A DNA stretch of 30,572 nt from JBOHNS01 sp050730835 (GTDB taxonomy: Bacteria > Patescibacteriota > Saccharimonadia > Saccharimonadales > UBA4665). A program made the position numbers and the translations under genes. Shown here in pieces: positions 1-7,857 of this stretch. The stretch lies in assembly GCA_050730835.1 (NCBI GenBank), contig JBOHNS010000037.1, positions 1 to 30,572 on the forward strand. The letters are read 5' to 3'. Numbering within the stretch: the stretch's first letter is position 1; each line of letters starts with the position of its first letter. The notes beneath the pieces are model-generated. The model was given only the letters and a program-made list of their open reading frames with translations. It was not told where the DNA came from and ran no database searches.

Positions 1-23
1 CAAAATTACAATTTGTAATTTTG
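1..23. repeat. Perfect hairpin at window edge
   Basis: A perfect inverted repeat with 10-base arms (CAAAATTACA and TGTAATTTTG) around a 3-base loop. It sits just upstream of the large structured repeat. It could be the terminator of a gene left of the window, or an outer part of the repeat; the sequence does not decide which. Confidence 0.5.
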
Positions 24-29
24 ACTTAA

Positions 30-260
30 TAAATAGGGTATACGTAGCGTCCTGGCTTAGTTGTTGTAACAAGCGACAACTTCTTGGGATGGGCGGCTCG
101 ACTTGTTGGAGGACTGGAATAATGCCAGTGGCCGGCTGTCATGTGGAGTCGTCGAGCCGGTTGTCGACTTTTACAAACAACTAACCAAGACGCGGAGTTT
201 AGCCCTTGATTTTTTGCCTACTTTTGCATCATGGCAAAAGTAGTGACCAAAGTTCTTTAC
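30..260 (+). repeat. Large structured intergenic repeat (family 2), copy 1
   Basis: This 230-base stretch has no convincing gene and shares a long conserved block with 10660-10887. The block runs from CCTGGCTTAG to TAATGCCAGTGGC (about 80 bases, roughly 90% identical by eye). It can fold on itself. GCGTC (47-51) plus the following CTGGCTTAGTTGTTGTAA pairs with TTACAAACAACTAACCAA plus GACGC (to 193). Inside this are CGACAAC/GTTGTCG and CGGCTCGAC/GTCGAGCCG stems. A separate hairpin, CTACTTTTGC (218-227) with GCAAAAGTAG (234-243), follows, then a CAAAGTTCTTT end. It could be a structured RNA or a non-autonomous mobile element; I do not recognise a known family. Confidence 0.65.
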
Positions 261-278
261 TGAAAGAGCACCATTGAT

Positions 279-3200
279 CTATTTATCTTCTAGCAAGTCT
301 TTCTCAAATTGCTTGCTGCCGGCGTAGTCTTTGGAATAGCGGCTAATATCTGGCAAATCCAGCTGCTTGACGTGTCGCCACACGGCTTCGATTAGCAATT
401 TAGTTTCATCAAATTCTTTTTCATCAAATTTTAATTCCAGCTGGCAATTTTGGCTATTATCGCTAGGCTGGATAAAATCTAGGCGCATGGAATCGACGTG
501 CCAGCCGCGGTAACTCGGCGAACCTTCGATAAGTATTTTGTAAATGTGGAGCTGCTGTTTATATTTGTGGAACTTCAAATTGCTTTGCCACTTGGCGCTA
601 GGGCTGCCGGTCTTATAATCAACGATTTTTAGTGTTTTATTTTTATTATCGAGTTCCAGTTTATCGATTTTGCCGGATAAATGCGCGTCGCCGACAAACA
701 CGCCTTCGTTTTTAAAGGAATGCTCCGGCTGGTCGCCGGGCTTAAAGTTAGCATTTTTTAGATAAGCCGCTAGTTCATTTTTGCCCTGTTCTAGCCGAAG
801 TTCGGTTTCTTTTTCGGCTAACTTTTTGGCGCGCATTTTGGTTGCAAAATATTCTATCGTGCTGCTCGCGCTAGGATTTTTTGACTTATTAATTTGTTGT
901 TGCAACCATTCCAGCGTTTCGTGTATGGCGTTGCCGTATTGCCCGGCGCCGCTCGGCGCTTGCGGAAATTTTAATAGCGTGTTTAGCAAAAACGCGCGCG
1001 GCCCGCCGCGCTCCAGATCAATAAATGTGTTCAAATGAGTTGGACTTAATTGGTAATTTTCCAAGCGTTCGGCTAGCAGAACTTTTAGATTAGTTTCGTT
1101 TAGTGCGCCCATGTGCCTAACTTGCCAGTTAGTTTCTAGACGAGCTAGCGATGGCACTTCGGCGCTAGAGCTACGAACTAACTGGTATTTTTCTGGCAAT
1201 ATTAGCGTTTTTATGCCGCCATCATCCTGCTCGCGCTCATCCAAATATTTCAGTCGCGTGGTCGCTTTGCCGGAGTAGTTACTAATCGTGCTAGTCAAGT
1301 AAAGCCCTACTTTAGCTCTGGTAATCGCCACAAACAATATTCTTAGGCGCTCGTCGTCGCTAGCGCCGGCGCGCCTTAATGGCGCCAGATTAGCCGGTAG
1401 CGTTATTTTATTAGAATTGCCCCTAGCGCTAGCGCCCCAGATGTCATCGCTAGCGCCGAGCAAAAATACGTGTTCAAATTCTAGTCCCTTAGCCTTAAAT
1501 ACGGTCATCAGCTGCACCGATTCGCCGGCTTGATTGTACGGGCTGGTATTAGTCATGCGCTCGCCCGCGCTTTCGTATAAATCGACTAATGCTAGCAAAT
1601 CGGCCAGCATTAGCGGCTTGTCTTGGGCGACTTGGCGGTCGCGTATTTTTTGCCGCAAAACCGTTAGCTGGGATATTGTCTGATAGAAAATGTCTGGCCT
1701 GCTTTGCTCTATTTCAACGCTAACATAGTAACTTTTTAGCGGCGAAGTAGCGGATTTAATTTTTTTGTCGCTGATTTTTAATTGCTGGCTGCCGACTAGA
1801 TAATCCAGAATGGTTTCCAATGTTTCTAGGTTGCTGCTAGCTGCTAGCTGCATAAAAAATAGTGCTAGCCATTTGAATTTTGGCGCCTTGAGTAATTTAT
1901 GTGTCCAATTATTTTCTGGCTGCCAGCTAATTTTCCAGATGTCAACTATGTCTAGCTGCCAAAAATGGTAGCTCAAAACTTCGGGCCACAGGCTAGCTGC
2001 TAAGGATTCATTATTAGCCGCTAGCGCTTGCGCTAGCCGGCTCATCGAAATTAGCTGCTTGATTATAGGTTCCTCTAAAATGTTTTCCCGCTTTTCGTAG
2101 CGAACCGGAATGTCTAGCTGGTTGAGGAATGGCACTAGCGGCTCTAAAAGCTTGTGGCGCGGCGCTAGCACGGCGATTTGGCTGGGCCGGACGTTTTGTT
2201 TAATAATCAATTTTTCGATTTGGCTAGCCACCCAGTCGCGCTCGGCGATGTCGCTAAGAAATTCCTGGCGGACAATGGTCGTTTCTAGCGGCTGGCTAGC
2301 GGCGGCTAGCGTTTTGCTAACATTGCTAAATTGCTGGCTAGCGCGGTCTACTATTTGGCTGGCGACGTTTTCGGCGGCTAGCAAAATGTTGGCCTGCGAA
2401 CGGTAATTTTCGGTTAAGTTAATAACTTTGGTGTCGCGGTAGTGATTATGGAAATCGGCTAAGTTAGAACTAGCTGCGCCTTGGAATGCGTAAATCGCTT
2501 GGTCGTCGTCGCCGACCGCCATGACATTCGGCCGGCCTTCGTTTACCGGATTGTCGGTTATAAGTTGAACTAATTTTGCCTGGGCAGCGTTGCTGTCTTG
2601 GTATTCGTCGAGCAATAAATATTGGTATTTTTCCTGTAGCGTAAAGCGAAAATCGTCGTTTGTCTCTAGTGCGGTAATCGAGCGCAAAATCATATCCTCG
2701 TAATCGTACAAGCCGCGCCCAGCTAGCTGCTTTTCGTATTTTTCTAGCACATCGGCTAGCGCTACAAGTTTTTCAGTGGCTAGCGCGCCTTCTAAAATAA
2801 ATTGGTTGCTAGAGTTTTTAACTAGCCATTTATTTTTCCAAGTAGTTAACGGCTTGGTCGAACTAGCTTCGCTAGCCTCATCTACGGCTAAGGTTAGGCT
2901 GGCGCTAGCGCTAGCGGCGAGCGTTGCGTAAGTTTCGTTTACAGCTTTTGCTGGAGCTATTTTTTCAATTTGCGCTAAAGTTTTTTCAAAATACGGCGAC
3001 GCTTTCTCTAGCTTGCCGGGCATCCTGACTAAGTCGCTGAAAATGTCGCTAATTTGCGGGTTTGCAGCGTTTAGAAATTCGTTATTTTCGCTAGCGATAG
3101 ATCGTAAATCGCTAGCGGTTATTAGTCCGCGCTTAATTTCGCTAACGGTTGATATTAAATCGCCCAAATGGTAGCTCGTCGATTTGAGCGGGTTTTGGTA

Positions 3201-3602
3201 GCTCATTTGTTCGAGAATATCGGCTAATATTTCGTGCTGGCCGAGAGCGTCGACCGGATTTTCCAGCCTAGTTTGGCCAAAATATTCGGGGTAGCGGCGG
3301 ATTAAATCGCTACCAAAACCGTGATAAGTAGCAATATTTACGTTAAAAGCTGCTTGACCGATAAAACTAGCTAGCCGCTGGCGCATATTGCTGGCGCCTT
3401 TTTCTGTAAATGTTAGGCACAAAATGTTTTCCGCTAGCGTATCGGATTTTTGTAAAATCCTAGCCACGCGGGCTGATAATAATTGCGTTTTTCCGGTGCC
3501 CGGACCCGCCAAAACCAAAACTGGCCCGTCGGTTTGCTCAACAGCCTGTTTTTGGCCTAAGTTTAGCGATTTATAGACCAATTCAAAACTAGCTTCACGC
3601 AT
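279..3602 (-). CDS. UvrD/RecB-like ATP-dependent helicase with C-terminal nuclease
   Basis: A 1107-residue superfamily 1 helicase fused to a PD-(D/E)XK nuclease, probably acting in double-strand-break repair or end resection, like AddAB/RecBCD-type enzymes. Visible motifs: Walker A GPGTGKT (33-39), motif Ia TFTEKGA (64-70), Walker B DEYQD (332-336), motif III GDDDQAIYAFQGA (from 364), NYRS (399-402), GLEFE (706-710) and TRAK (761-764). The C-terminal RecB-type nuclease is marked by H893 in AIHETLE, D980 in GKIDKLE, D995-Y-K997 in VDYKTG and Q1016-containing KQQLHIY, so the nuclease looks intact. There is no Shine-Dalgarno before the ATG, but TAATAT lies 6 bases upstream, suggesting a leaderless mRNA. 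CTAG is unusually frequent in this gene. The helicase call is firm; the exact subfamily is not. Confidence 0.93.
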   Translation of the reverse strand: MREASFELVYKSLNLGQKQAVEQTDGPVLVLAGPGTGKTQLLSARVARILQKSDTLAENILCLTFTEKGASNMRQRLASFIGQAAFNVNIATYHGFGSDLIRRYPEYFGQTRLENPVDALGQHEILADILEQMSYQNPLKSTSYHLGDLISTVSEIKRGLITASDLRSIASENNEFLNAANPQISDIFSDLVRMPGKLEKASPYFEKTLAQIEKIAPAKAVNETYATLAASASASLTLAVDEASEASSTKPLTTWKNKWLVKNSSNQFILEGALATEKLVALADVLEKYEKQLAGRGLYDYEDMILRSITALETNDDFRFTLQEKYQYLLLDEYQDSNAAQAKLVQLITDNPVNEGRPNVMAVGDDDQAIYAFQGAASSNLADFHNHYRDTKVINLTENYRSQANILLAAENVASQIVDRASQQFSNVSKTLAAASQPLETTIVRQEFLSDIAERDWVASQIEKLIIKQNVRPSQIAVLAPRHKLLEPLVPFLNQLDIPVRYEKRENILEEPIIKQLISMSRLAQALAANNESLAASLWPEVLSYHFWQLDIVDIWKISWQPENNWTHKLLKAPKFKWLALFFMQLAASSNLETLETILDYLVGSQQLKISDKKIKSATSPLKSYYVSVEIEQSRPDIFYQTISQLTVLRQKIRDRQVAQDKPLMLADLLALVDLYESAGERMTNTSPYNQAGESVQLMTVFKAKGLEFEHVFLLGASDDIWGASARGNSNKITLPANLAPLRRAGASDDERLRILFVAITRAKVGLYLTSTISNYSGKATTRLKYLDEREQDDGGIKTLILPEKYQLVRSSSAEVPSLARLETNWQVRHMGALNETNLKVLLAERLENYQLSPTHLNTFIDLERGGPRAFLLNTLLKFPQAPSGAGQYGNAIHETLEWLQQQINKSKNPSASSTIEYFATKMRAKKLAEKETELRLEQGKNELAAYLKNANFKPGDQPEHSFKNEGVFVGDAHLSGKIDKLELDNKNKTLKIVDYKTGSPSAKWQSNLKFHKYKQQLHIYKILIEGSPSYRGWHVDSMRLDFIQPSDNSQNCQLELKFDEKEFDETKLLIEAVWRHVKQLDLPDISRYSKDYAGSKQFEKDLLEDK

Positions 3603-3608
3603 AATTTA

Positions 3609-3614
3609 ATATTA
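3609..3614 (-). promoter_or_regulatory. -10 box of the helicase gene
   Basis: TAATAT on the minus strand ends 6 bases before the ATG at 3602. Transcription would start at or next to the start codon. No clear -35 was assigned. Confidence 0.4.
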
Positions 3615-3655
3615 TGACTTTAAATTCTCGGGACTCCAAAACAATTATTATTTTG

Positions 3656-3776
3656 CAGGTAGCAGATGACAGATAGCAGAAATTTAGCAGGTATCATTTG
3701 GCAGACAACGCGCTGGCCGTCTGCTACCTGAAATTTGCTAATTTTCTGCTATCTGCTACTTGTCATTTGCTACCTG
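3656..3776. repeat. Long inverted repeat between ndh and the helicase gene
   Basis: Two arms of about 50-57 bases form a near-perfect hairpin. The left arm starts CAGGTAGCAGATGACA and the right arm ends TGTCATTTGCTACCTG; GGCAGAC/GTCTGC close a 12-base loop (aacgcgctggcc). Each arm is itself made of repeated TAGCAGA-like units. It begins two bases past the ndh stop codon, so it would form at the 3' end of the ndh mRNA. It may act as a terminator or RNA-stability hairpin, or be a MITE-like insert. Confidence 0.7.
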
Positions 3777-3780
3777 ACAG

Positions 3781-4965
3781 CTAGGCAAGGTGGGCGCATT
3801 CGGGGCAAGTTTCCTGGGTACCGAATTCGGTTAGGAATTGTTTGCCGGCTTTTTGCCAGGATTCTACATCATGAAAGGCGGCGGCATCGGCTAATTCTCT
3901 AATGTACCAGCCCGCACGGCCGTAAATTTGGGCTTTGCCCCACAAAACGGCGGCCCATTTTGGCCCGGCCGGTGTAACGTAAATTGGTTTTTTGGGTTTG
4001 TAGGGTGCGGCAGATTTGCCGGATAAATTACGCTTTAAGATTTTAGCTAGAAACTCAGCATCATAAATTGCGGTTTGTGCCATGCCAGAGTACTCGGTGT
4101 TGGCGTTATCGCCTAGTACAAAAATGTCATGTTCGGCTTGCAGGTGGCTATCTACGGCGACTTTGCCGTGTTCGGCGAAAGTAAAATCATTGGCCTTGAA
4201 GAACGGATGGTTGGTCACGCCGGCCGTCCAAACTACTGTGTGGCTCTTGATTGGCTTGCCGCTTACTGTTAAGCCGTCGGCGGTTTCTCCTTGCACCATT
4301 TGGTTTAGGTATAATTTGATGCTTAAAGATTTGAGCTGCTTTTCTATTTTCTTGCCAACGTTTTTTGGCATGCGGCCCATTAAATGTGGCGCGGCTTCAA
4401 TTAAATCTATATGAATATTTTTGTTTTTTATACCGTGATTTTTCATAATGCTTCTGAGATATTCTGGCATCGCACCGGCTAGTTCTATACCGGTCGGGCC
4501 GCCGCCAACGATCACGTAGTTTAGATCTGGCTTGTGATCATCAATCAGCTCTTTGTGTAAATGGCGCTTAAACCTATCGGCTTCTTCTAGCGATTTGATG
4601 CTGTAGGAAAATTCTTTTAGCCCTTCTATGCCGAAATAATTTGTCACAACGCCAAGTGCTAGAACCAGAATGTCATAATGATGTTTCTGGCCGTCGGCCG
4701 TTTTTATGAATTTGTTTTTGCGGTCTAACTTTTGGGCCTCGCCTAGCACAAACTCAACATTTTTGTTTTCAAAAATAGTTCCTAGGTCGATATTTGATTG
4801 GGCGAATTCGCCACCCGTCGCCGAATGATAAAGTGCGGGATAGTAGCGGAAATTAGAACGATTTGATAATAAAGTTACGGCAAACCTTTTGTCGTCTTCC
4901 AGTTCCAGCGCGGCCTTAACCCCAGCGAATCCGCCGCCAACTATTAAAACGTTTTTTTTGCTCAT
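3781..4965 (-). CDS. ndh: Type II NADH:quinone oxidoreductase (NDH-2)
   Basis: A 394-residue FAD flavoprotein expected to oxidise NADH and reduce membrane quinone without pumping protons. It has an N-terminal dinucleotide fold with GGGFAG (10-15), a second NADH-binding fold with GGGPTG (154-159), VWTAGV (245-250) and the FAD-contacting LGDNAN (284-289). The length is normal for the family. The quinone-site motif, usually AQxAxQ, reads AQTAIY (296-301), so the second Gln is replaced by Tyr. The C-terminus carries an unusual CPEC pair (387-390). The start is supported by AAAAGGG 8 bases upstream and by a promoter at 5009-5038. The gene is divergent from the FAD oxidase. With the cyo operon it would form a minimal aerobic chain. 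A sulfide:quinone reductase relative is the main alternative, less likely on these motifs. Confidence 0.88.
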   Translation of the reverse strand: MSKKNVLIVGGGFAGVKAALELEDDKRFAVTLLSNRSNFRYYPALYHSATGGEFAQSNIDLGTIFENKNVEFVLGEAQKLDRKNKFIKTADGQKHHYDILVLALGVVTNYFGIEGLKEFSYSIKSLEEADRFKRHLHKELIDDHKPDLNYVIVGGGPTGIELAGAMPEYLRSIMKNHGIKNKNIHIDLIEAAPHLMGRMPKNVGKKIEKQLKSLSIKLYLNQMVQGETADGLTVSGKPIKSHTVVWTAGVTNHPFFKANDFTFAEHGKVAVDSHLQAEHDIFVLGDNANTEYSGMAQTAIYDAEFLAKILKRNLSGKSAAPYKPKKPIYVTPAGPKWAAVLWGKAQIYGRAGWYIRELADAAAFHDVESWQKAGKQFLTEFGTQETCPECAHLA

Positions 4966-5008
4966 ATTTTTACCCTTTTGATTTTTAGATTTAAACTAAT
5001 CCTCTTAA

Positions 5009-5038
5009 ATTGTACCAAAAATCATAAGCTACTTGCAA
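5009..5038 (-). promoter_or_regulatory. Promoter of ndh
   Basis: On the minus strand, TTGCAA (5033-5038) and TACAAT (5009-5014) are separated by 18 bases, a good sigma-70-type pair. It lies about 43 bases upstream of the ndh ATG, leaving room for the AAAAGGG ribosome-binding site. Confidence 0.6.
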
Positions 5039-5041
5039 TAT

Positions 5042-5071
5042 TTGACTCAATAAGTTTAAGCTTAAGAGTAT
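5042..5071 (+). promoter_or_regulatory. Possible promoter of the GlcD-like gene
   Basis: TTGACT (5042-5047) is a good -35. A -10 is unclear: AGTATA lies 19 bases downstream and runs into the ATG. There is no strong Shine-Dalgarno, so a leaderless transcript is possible. Confidence 0.35.
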
Positions 5072-6736
5072 ATGGATGAAATAATAAACACGTTAAAACA
5101 AAATGGCTTCCAGGGTGATTTCGATAATTCGGACGAGGCGCTAGAATTTTATAGTCACGATGCTTCGATGTTCGAGCTTAAGCCGGAGCTAATATTAAAA
5201 CCTAAAAACGCAAAAGACGTAGAACTAGCGGTAAAAACCGTCACTAGCAAAAAGTCCGAAAATCCAAATTTGTCGCTAACCGCCAGAAGCGCTGGCACCG
5301 ATATGAGCGGCGCGGCGATTAACGATTCTATAATTCTAGATTTTAACAAGTATTTCACATCTATCGAAAAGGTTAGCGAAACCGCAGCTCAAGCTCAGCC
5401 AGGAGTTTTTTATCGAGATTTTGAGCCGGAGACTTTGAAACACAAAGCTTTGATGCCGAGCTATCCTGCCAGCCGCGATTTATGCACGATTGGCGGCATG
5501 GTCAATAACAATTCCGGCGGCGAAAAATCGCTGGAATTTGGCAAAACCGAAAATTACGTTAGCGAACTAAAATTTGTTTTTGCCGACGGCGTGGAGCGAA
5601 CCGTCAAGCCATTAAATAAAAAAGAACTAGACGCTAAAATTGCGCAAGACGATTTTGAAGGCCAAGTTTATAAACAAATTTTTGATTTAGTTGAAAACAA
5701 TTATGATAAAATCAAACAGGCTAAGCCCAATGTTAGCAAAAACTCCACGGGCTATAATTTGTGGGATGTTTGGGACCGCGAAACTGGAATTTTCAATCTG
5801 TGCAATTTAATTGTTGGCGCGCAAGGCACGCTAGGTTTCGTTACCGATATTCATTTCCGGCTAGTTCCCGCCAAACCGCATTCCGGATTGCTAGTATTAT
5901 TTTTAAAAGACATCGATGATCTAGGCGAAATTATTCCAAAAGTTATGCAACATAAGCCGGCGACATTCGAAAGTTTCGATGACGCCACGCTGAAATTATC
6001 GATTAGGTTTATGCCTAGTTTTCTAAAACTTCTCGGCCCCGCTAAATTTATTCATTTGCTACTAAGTTTAATTCCCGACGGCGCGCAATTGCTGCGCGGC
6101 GTGCCGAAATTAATTTTGATGATTGAATTTAATGGCGAAACCGAAATCGAAGTGCGCGACAAAATCAAAGCCATGCACGCGGACCTAAAACAGCACAAAG
6201 CGCGATATGAAATTAACGGTTTTGAAGAAGACGCGACTGAAGGCAAAAGCGAAAAATTCTGGATTATGCGCCGCCAAAGTTTTAACTTATTACGCAGCAA
6301 AGTTAAGGACAAACACACCGCGCCGTTTATCGACGACCTGGTCGTAAATCCGCCGTACTTAACCGAATTTTTGCCGCAACTGCGCGACATTATCAAAAAG
6401 TATAATTTGCTTGCGACAATCGCCGGCCACATGGGCGATGGCAATTTTCATATAATTCCGCTAATGAAACTGGAAGACAAACGCGACCGCGATAAAATTT
6501 TGCCGGCTATGAAAGAGGTCGACGAATTGGTTCTAAAATACCATGGCGTTTTGAGCGGCGAACATAACGACGGCTTGGTGCGCGGACCGTGGCTAGAACA
6601 AGCTTATGGCAAAGAAGTGCTAGGCTATTTCAAACAAGCTAAGCAAATTATGGATCCTAGCGGGATATTTAATCCGCACAAAAAAGCTACCGCGGATTGG
6701 GATTATAGTTTTAGTCATATAAGGGAGCATTTCTAA
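5072..6736 (+). CDS. FAD-linked oxidase, GlcD/D-lactate dehydrogenase family
   Basis: A 554-residue flavoenzyme of the PCMH-type FAD-binding family that oxidises 2-hydroxyacids such as D-lactate, glycolate or D-2-hydroxyglutarate. The FAD domain spans roughly 35-265 and includes ARSAGTDMSGAA (71-82), GGMVNNNSGG (141-150) and VGAQGTLGFVTDI (248-260). The C-terminal substrate domain has GHMGDGNFH (452-460) and SGEHNDG (495-501), the latter two expected to bind the metal and substrate. The end, MDPSGIFNPHKK, is typical of the family. No 4Fe-4S domain is fused on. A hydrophobic stretch near 312-340 might help membrane association. Electrons could enter the quinone pool shared with NDH-2 and the bo3 oxidase, but the acceptor and substrate are inferred. 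Confidence 0.85.
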   Translation: MDEIINTLKQNGFQGDFDNSDEALEFYSHDASMFELKPELILKPKNAKDVELAVKTVTSKKSENPNLSLTARSAGTDMSGAAINDSIILDFNKYFTSIEKVSETAAQAQPGVFYRDFEPETLKHKALMPSYPASRDLCTIGGMVNNNSGGEKSLEFGKTENYVSELKFVFADGVERTVKPLNKKELDAKIAQDDFEGQVYKQIFDLVENNYDKIKQAKPNVSKNSTGYNLWDVWDRETGIFNLCNLIVGAQGTLGFVTDIHFRLVPAKPHSGLLVLFLKDIDDLGEIIPKVMQHKPATFESFDDATLKLSIRFMPSFLKLLGPAKFIHLLLSLIPDGAQLLRGVPKLILMIEFNGETEIEVRDKIKAMHADLKQHKARYEINGFEEDATEGKSEKFWIMRRQSFNLLRSKVKDKHTAPFIDDLVVNPPYLTEFLPQLRDIIKKYNLLATIAGHMGDGNFHIIPLMKLEDKRDRDKILPAMKEVDELVLKYHGVLSGEHNDGLVRGPWLEQAYGKEVLGYFKQAKQIMDPSGIFNPHKKATADWDYSFSHIREHF

Positions 6737-6738
6737 AA

Positions 6739-6860
6739 AAGATCTATGTATTTTGCACATTTTGCCCGAAAAAGCTGCGCTTCGCACTCACGGTATGTTA
6801 AATACCGCTCGCTTGCGATGCTCGTTTTTCGAACAAACTGCACTAAAATACAAAAATCTT
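6739..6860 (+). repeat. Palindromic intergenic repeat (family 1), copy A
   Basis: The first of four related hairpin elements. The core starts GCACATTTTGCCCGAAAA and ends CAAACTGCACT. The apical stem is GGTAT/ATACC; the middle stem is CGAAAAAGC with GCTCGTTTTTCG. The outer stem is AAGATctaTGTATTTT with AAAATACAaaaATCTT, different from the other copies but self-complementary. It lies between two plus-strand genes and ends just before the next gene's -10 box. It is compared in detail in the findings. Confidence 0.75.
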
Positions 6861-6861
6861 A

Positions 6862-6867
6862 TATAAT
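6862..6867 (+). promoter_or_regulatory. -10 box of the SIS-domain gene
   Basis: A perfect TATAAT lies 35 bases before the ATG. The matching -35 would fall in the right arm of repeat copy A and has no consensus sequence. Confidence 0.45.
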
Positions 6868-6902
6868 GGTCGCAGTGAATCAAAATAAAAAAGGATTTTT
6901 TA

Positions 6903-7850
6903 ATGGATGAAATTAATTATTTAAATAATTTTGATATTAATTCGCTGCCAGATCTTGATACTGTTGTGATGGGTGCGCTAGAAATGCTGGCGGGCCGCGA
7001 TTTGCCGCGGATTGAAATATCGAATTTTAAGCGACCATTAGTCGTAGGTTCCGGCAATGCCGAGGCGACCGGGCGGATTATTTTCGGCAACTCCGATGCT
7101 ATATTTGCTAGTGAAAGCAGCGTTGACGGAAAAATAGAAAACATCAAAAATATAGACGAAGTTATTATCGTGTCGGCATCCGGCGGCAAGCACGCGCCGA
7201 TTATCGCGGGCAAAGCTCGTGATGCCGGCAAGCATGTTACGTTAATCACCAATACGCCGGATTCGCCGGCTCAGCAAAAACTTTCAGCTGATGATTTAAC
7301 GGCGCACGTTTTCCCGAAAAACCGCGAACCCTACACTTACAATAGTAGCACTTATTTGGCGATGATTCTGGGCTACACCCGCGAGGACCCGGCGGCCATC
7401 CAACAATTTATAAAAGACAAAATTGGTAGTTTGGACGTGCCGGACTTTAGTAAATTTACAAAATATTATTTGATCGTGCCGCCGCAGTTTGCCGGCATTA
7501 TCAGAATGCTGCAAGTAAAATTTATCGAGCTGTTTGGGCGCAATATCGCGCGCGACGTCGAAACTAGCGAATATGTGCGCCACGCCACGACGGTCGCGGC
7601 GAGCGATGAAATATTTATCGCGTTTGGTGAGCCGAATAATACTTGGGGCAAGCCGGAAAATCGTTTAAATGTGCCACTGCCGGACTCTAGCGATTATGCG
7701 GCTATGATGGCCGTCGGTTACTACGTAATCGCGCAAATTCAGAAGGCGCAGCCGCAATATTTTAAAGAGAATATTGCCGAATATTGTAAATTTATATCTG
7801 GCGTCTTCAATGAAGATATCGAGCCAATTGTGGAAGGTAATTTAGGCTAA
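6903..7850 (+). CDS. SIS-domain phosphosugar isomerase-like protein
   Basis: A 315-residue protein with a sugar-isomerase (SIS) fold, the family that binds phosphosugars. The first SIS lobe shows VVGSGNAEATGR near 47-58, VSASGGKHAPIIAGKARDAG near 97-116 (the phosphate-binding Ser/Thr loop), and VTLITNTPDSPA just after. The length and second-half layout resemble bifunctional phosphoglucose/phosphomannose isomerase-like proteins of archaea and some bacteria, but the catalytic residues were not confirmed. The start is supported by AAGGA (6891-6895) spaced 7 bases. It is followed after 7 bases by the small membrane protein, so the two are probably cotranscribed. The reaction catalysed is uncertain. 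Confidence 0.7.
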   Translation: MDEINYLNNFDINSLPDLDTVVMGALEMLAGRDLPRIEISNFKRPLVVGSGNAEATGRIIFGNSDAIFASESSVDGKIENIKNIDEVIIVSASGGKHAPIIAGKARDAGKHVTLITNTPDSPAQQKLSADDLTAHVFPKNREPYTYNSSTYLAMILGYTREDPAAIQQFIKDKIGSLDVPDFSKFTKYYLIVPPQFAGIIRMLQVKFIELFGRNIARDVETSEYVRHATTVAASDEIFIAFGEPNNTWGKPENRLNVPLPDSSDYAAMMAVGYYVIAQIQKAQPQYFKENIAEYCKFISGVFNEDIEPIVEGNLG

Positions 7851-7857
7851 TTCTGTC

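Noticed and set aside
218..243. Hairpin near the helicase stop as an ordinary rho-independent terminator
   Set aside because: The T-run lies on the wrong side for the minus-strand gene, and the hairpin is a conserved part of the family 2 repeat.
6739..6860. CRISPR array suggested by dispersed palindromic repeats
   Set aside because: The four copies are kilobases apart with genes between them, there is no repeat-spacer spacing, and no cas genes are present.
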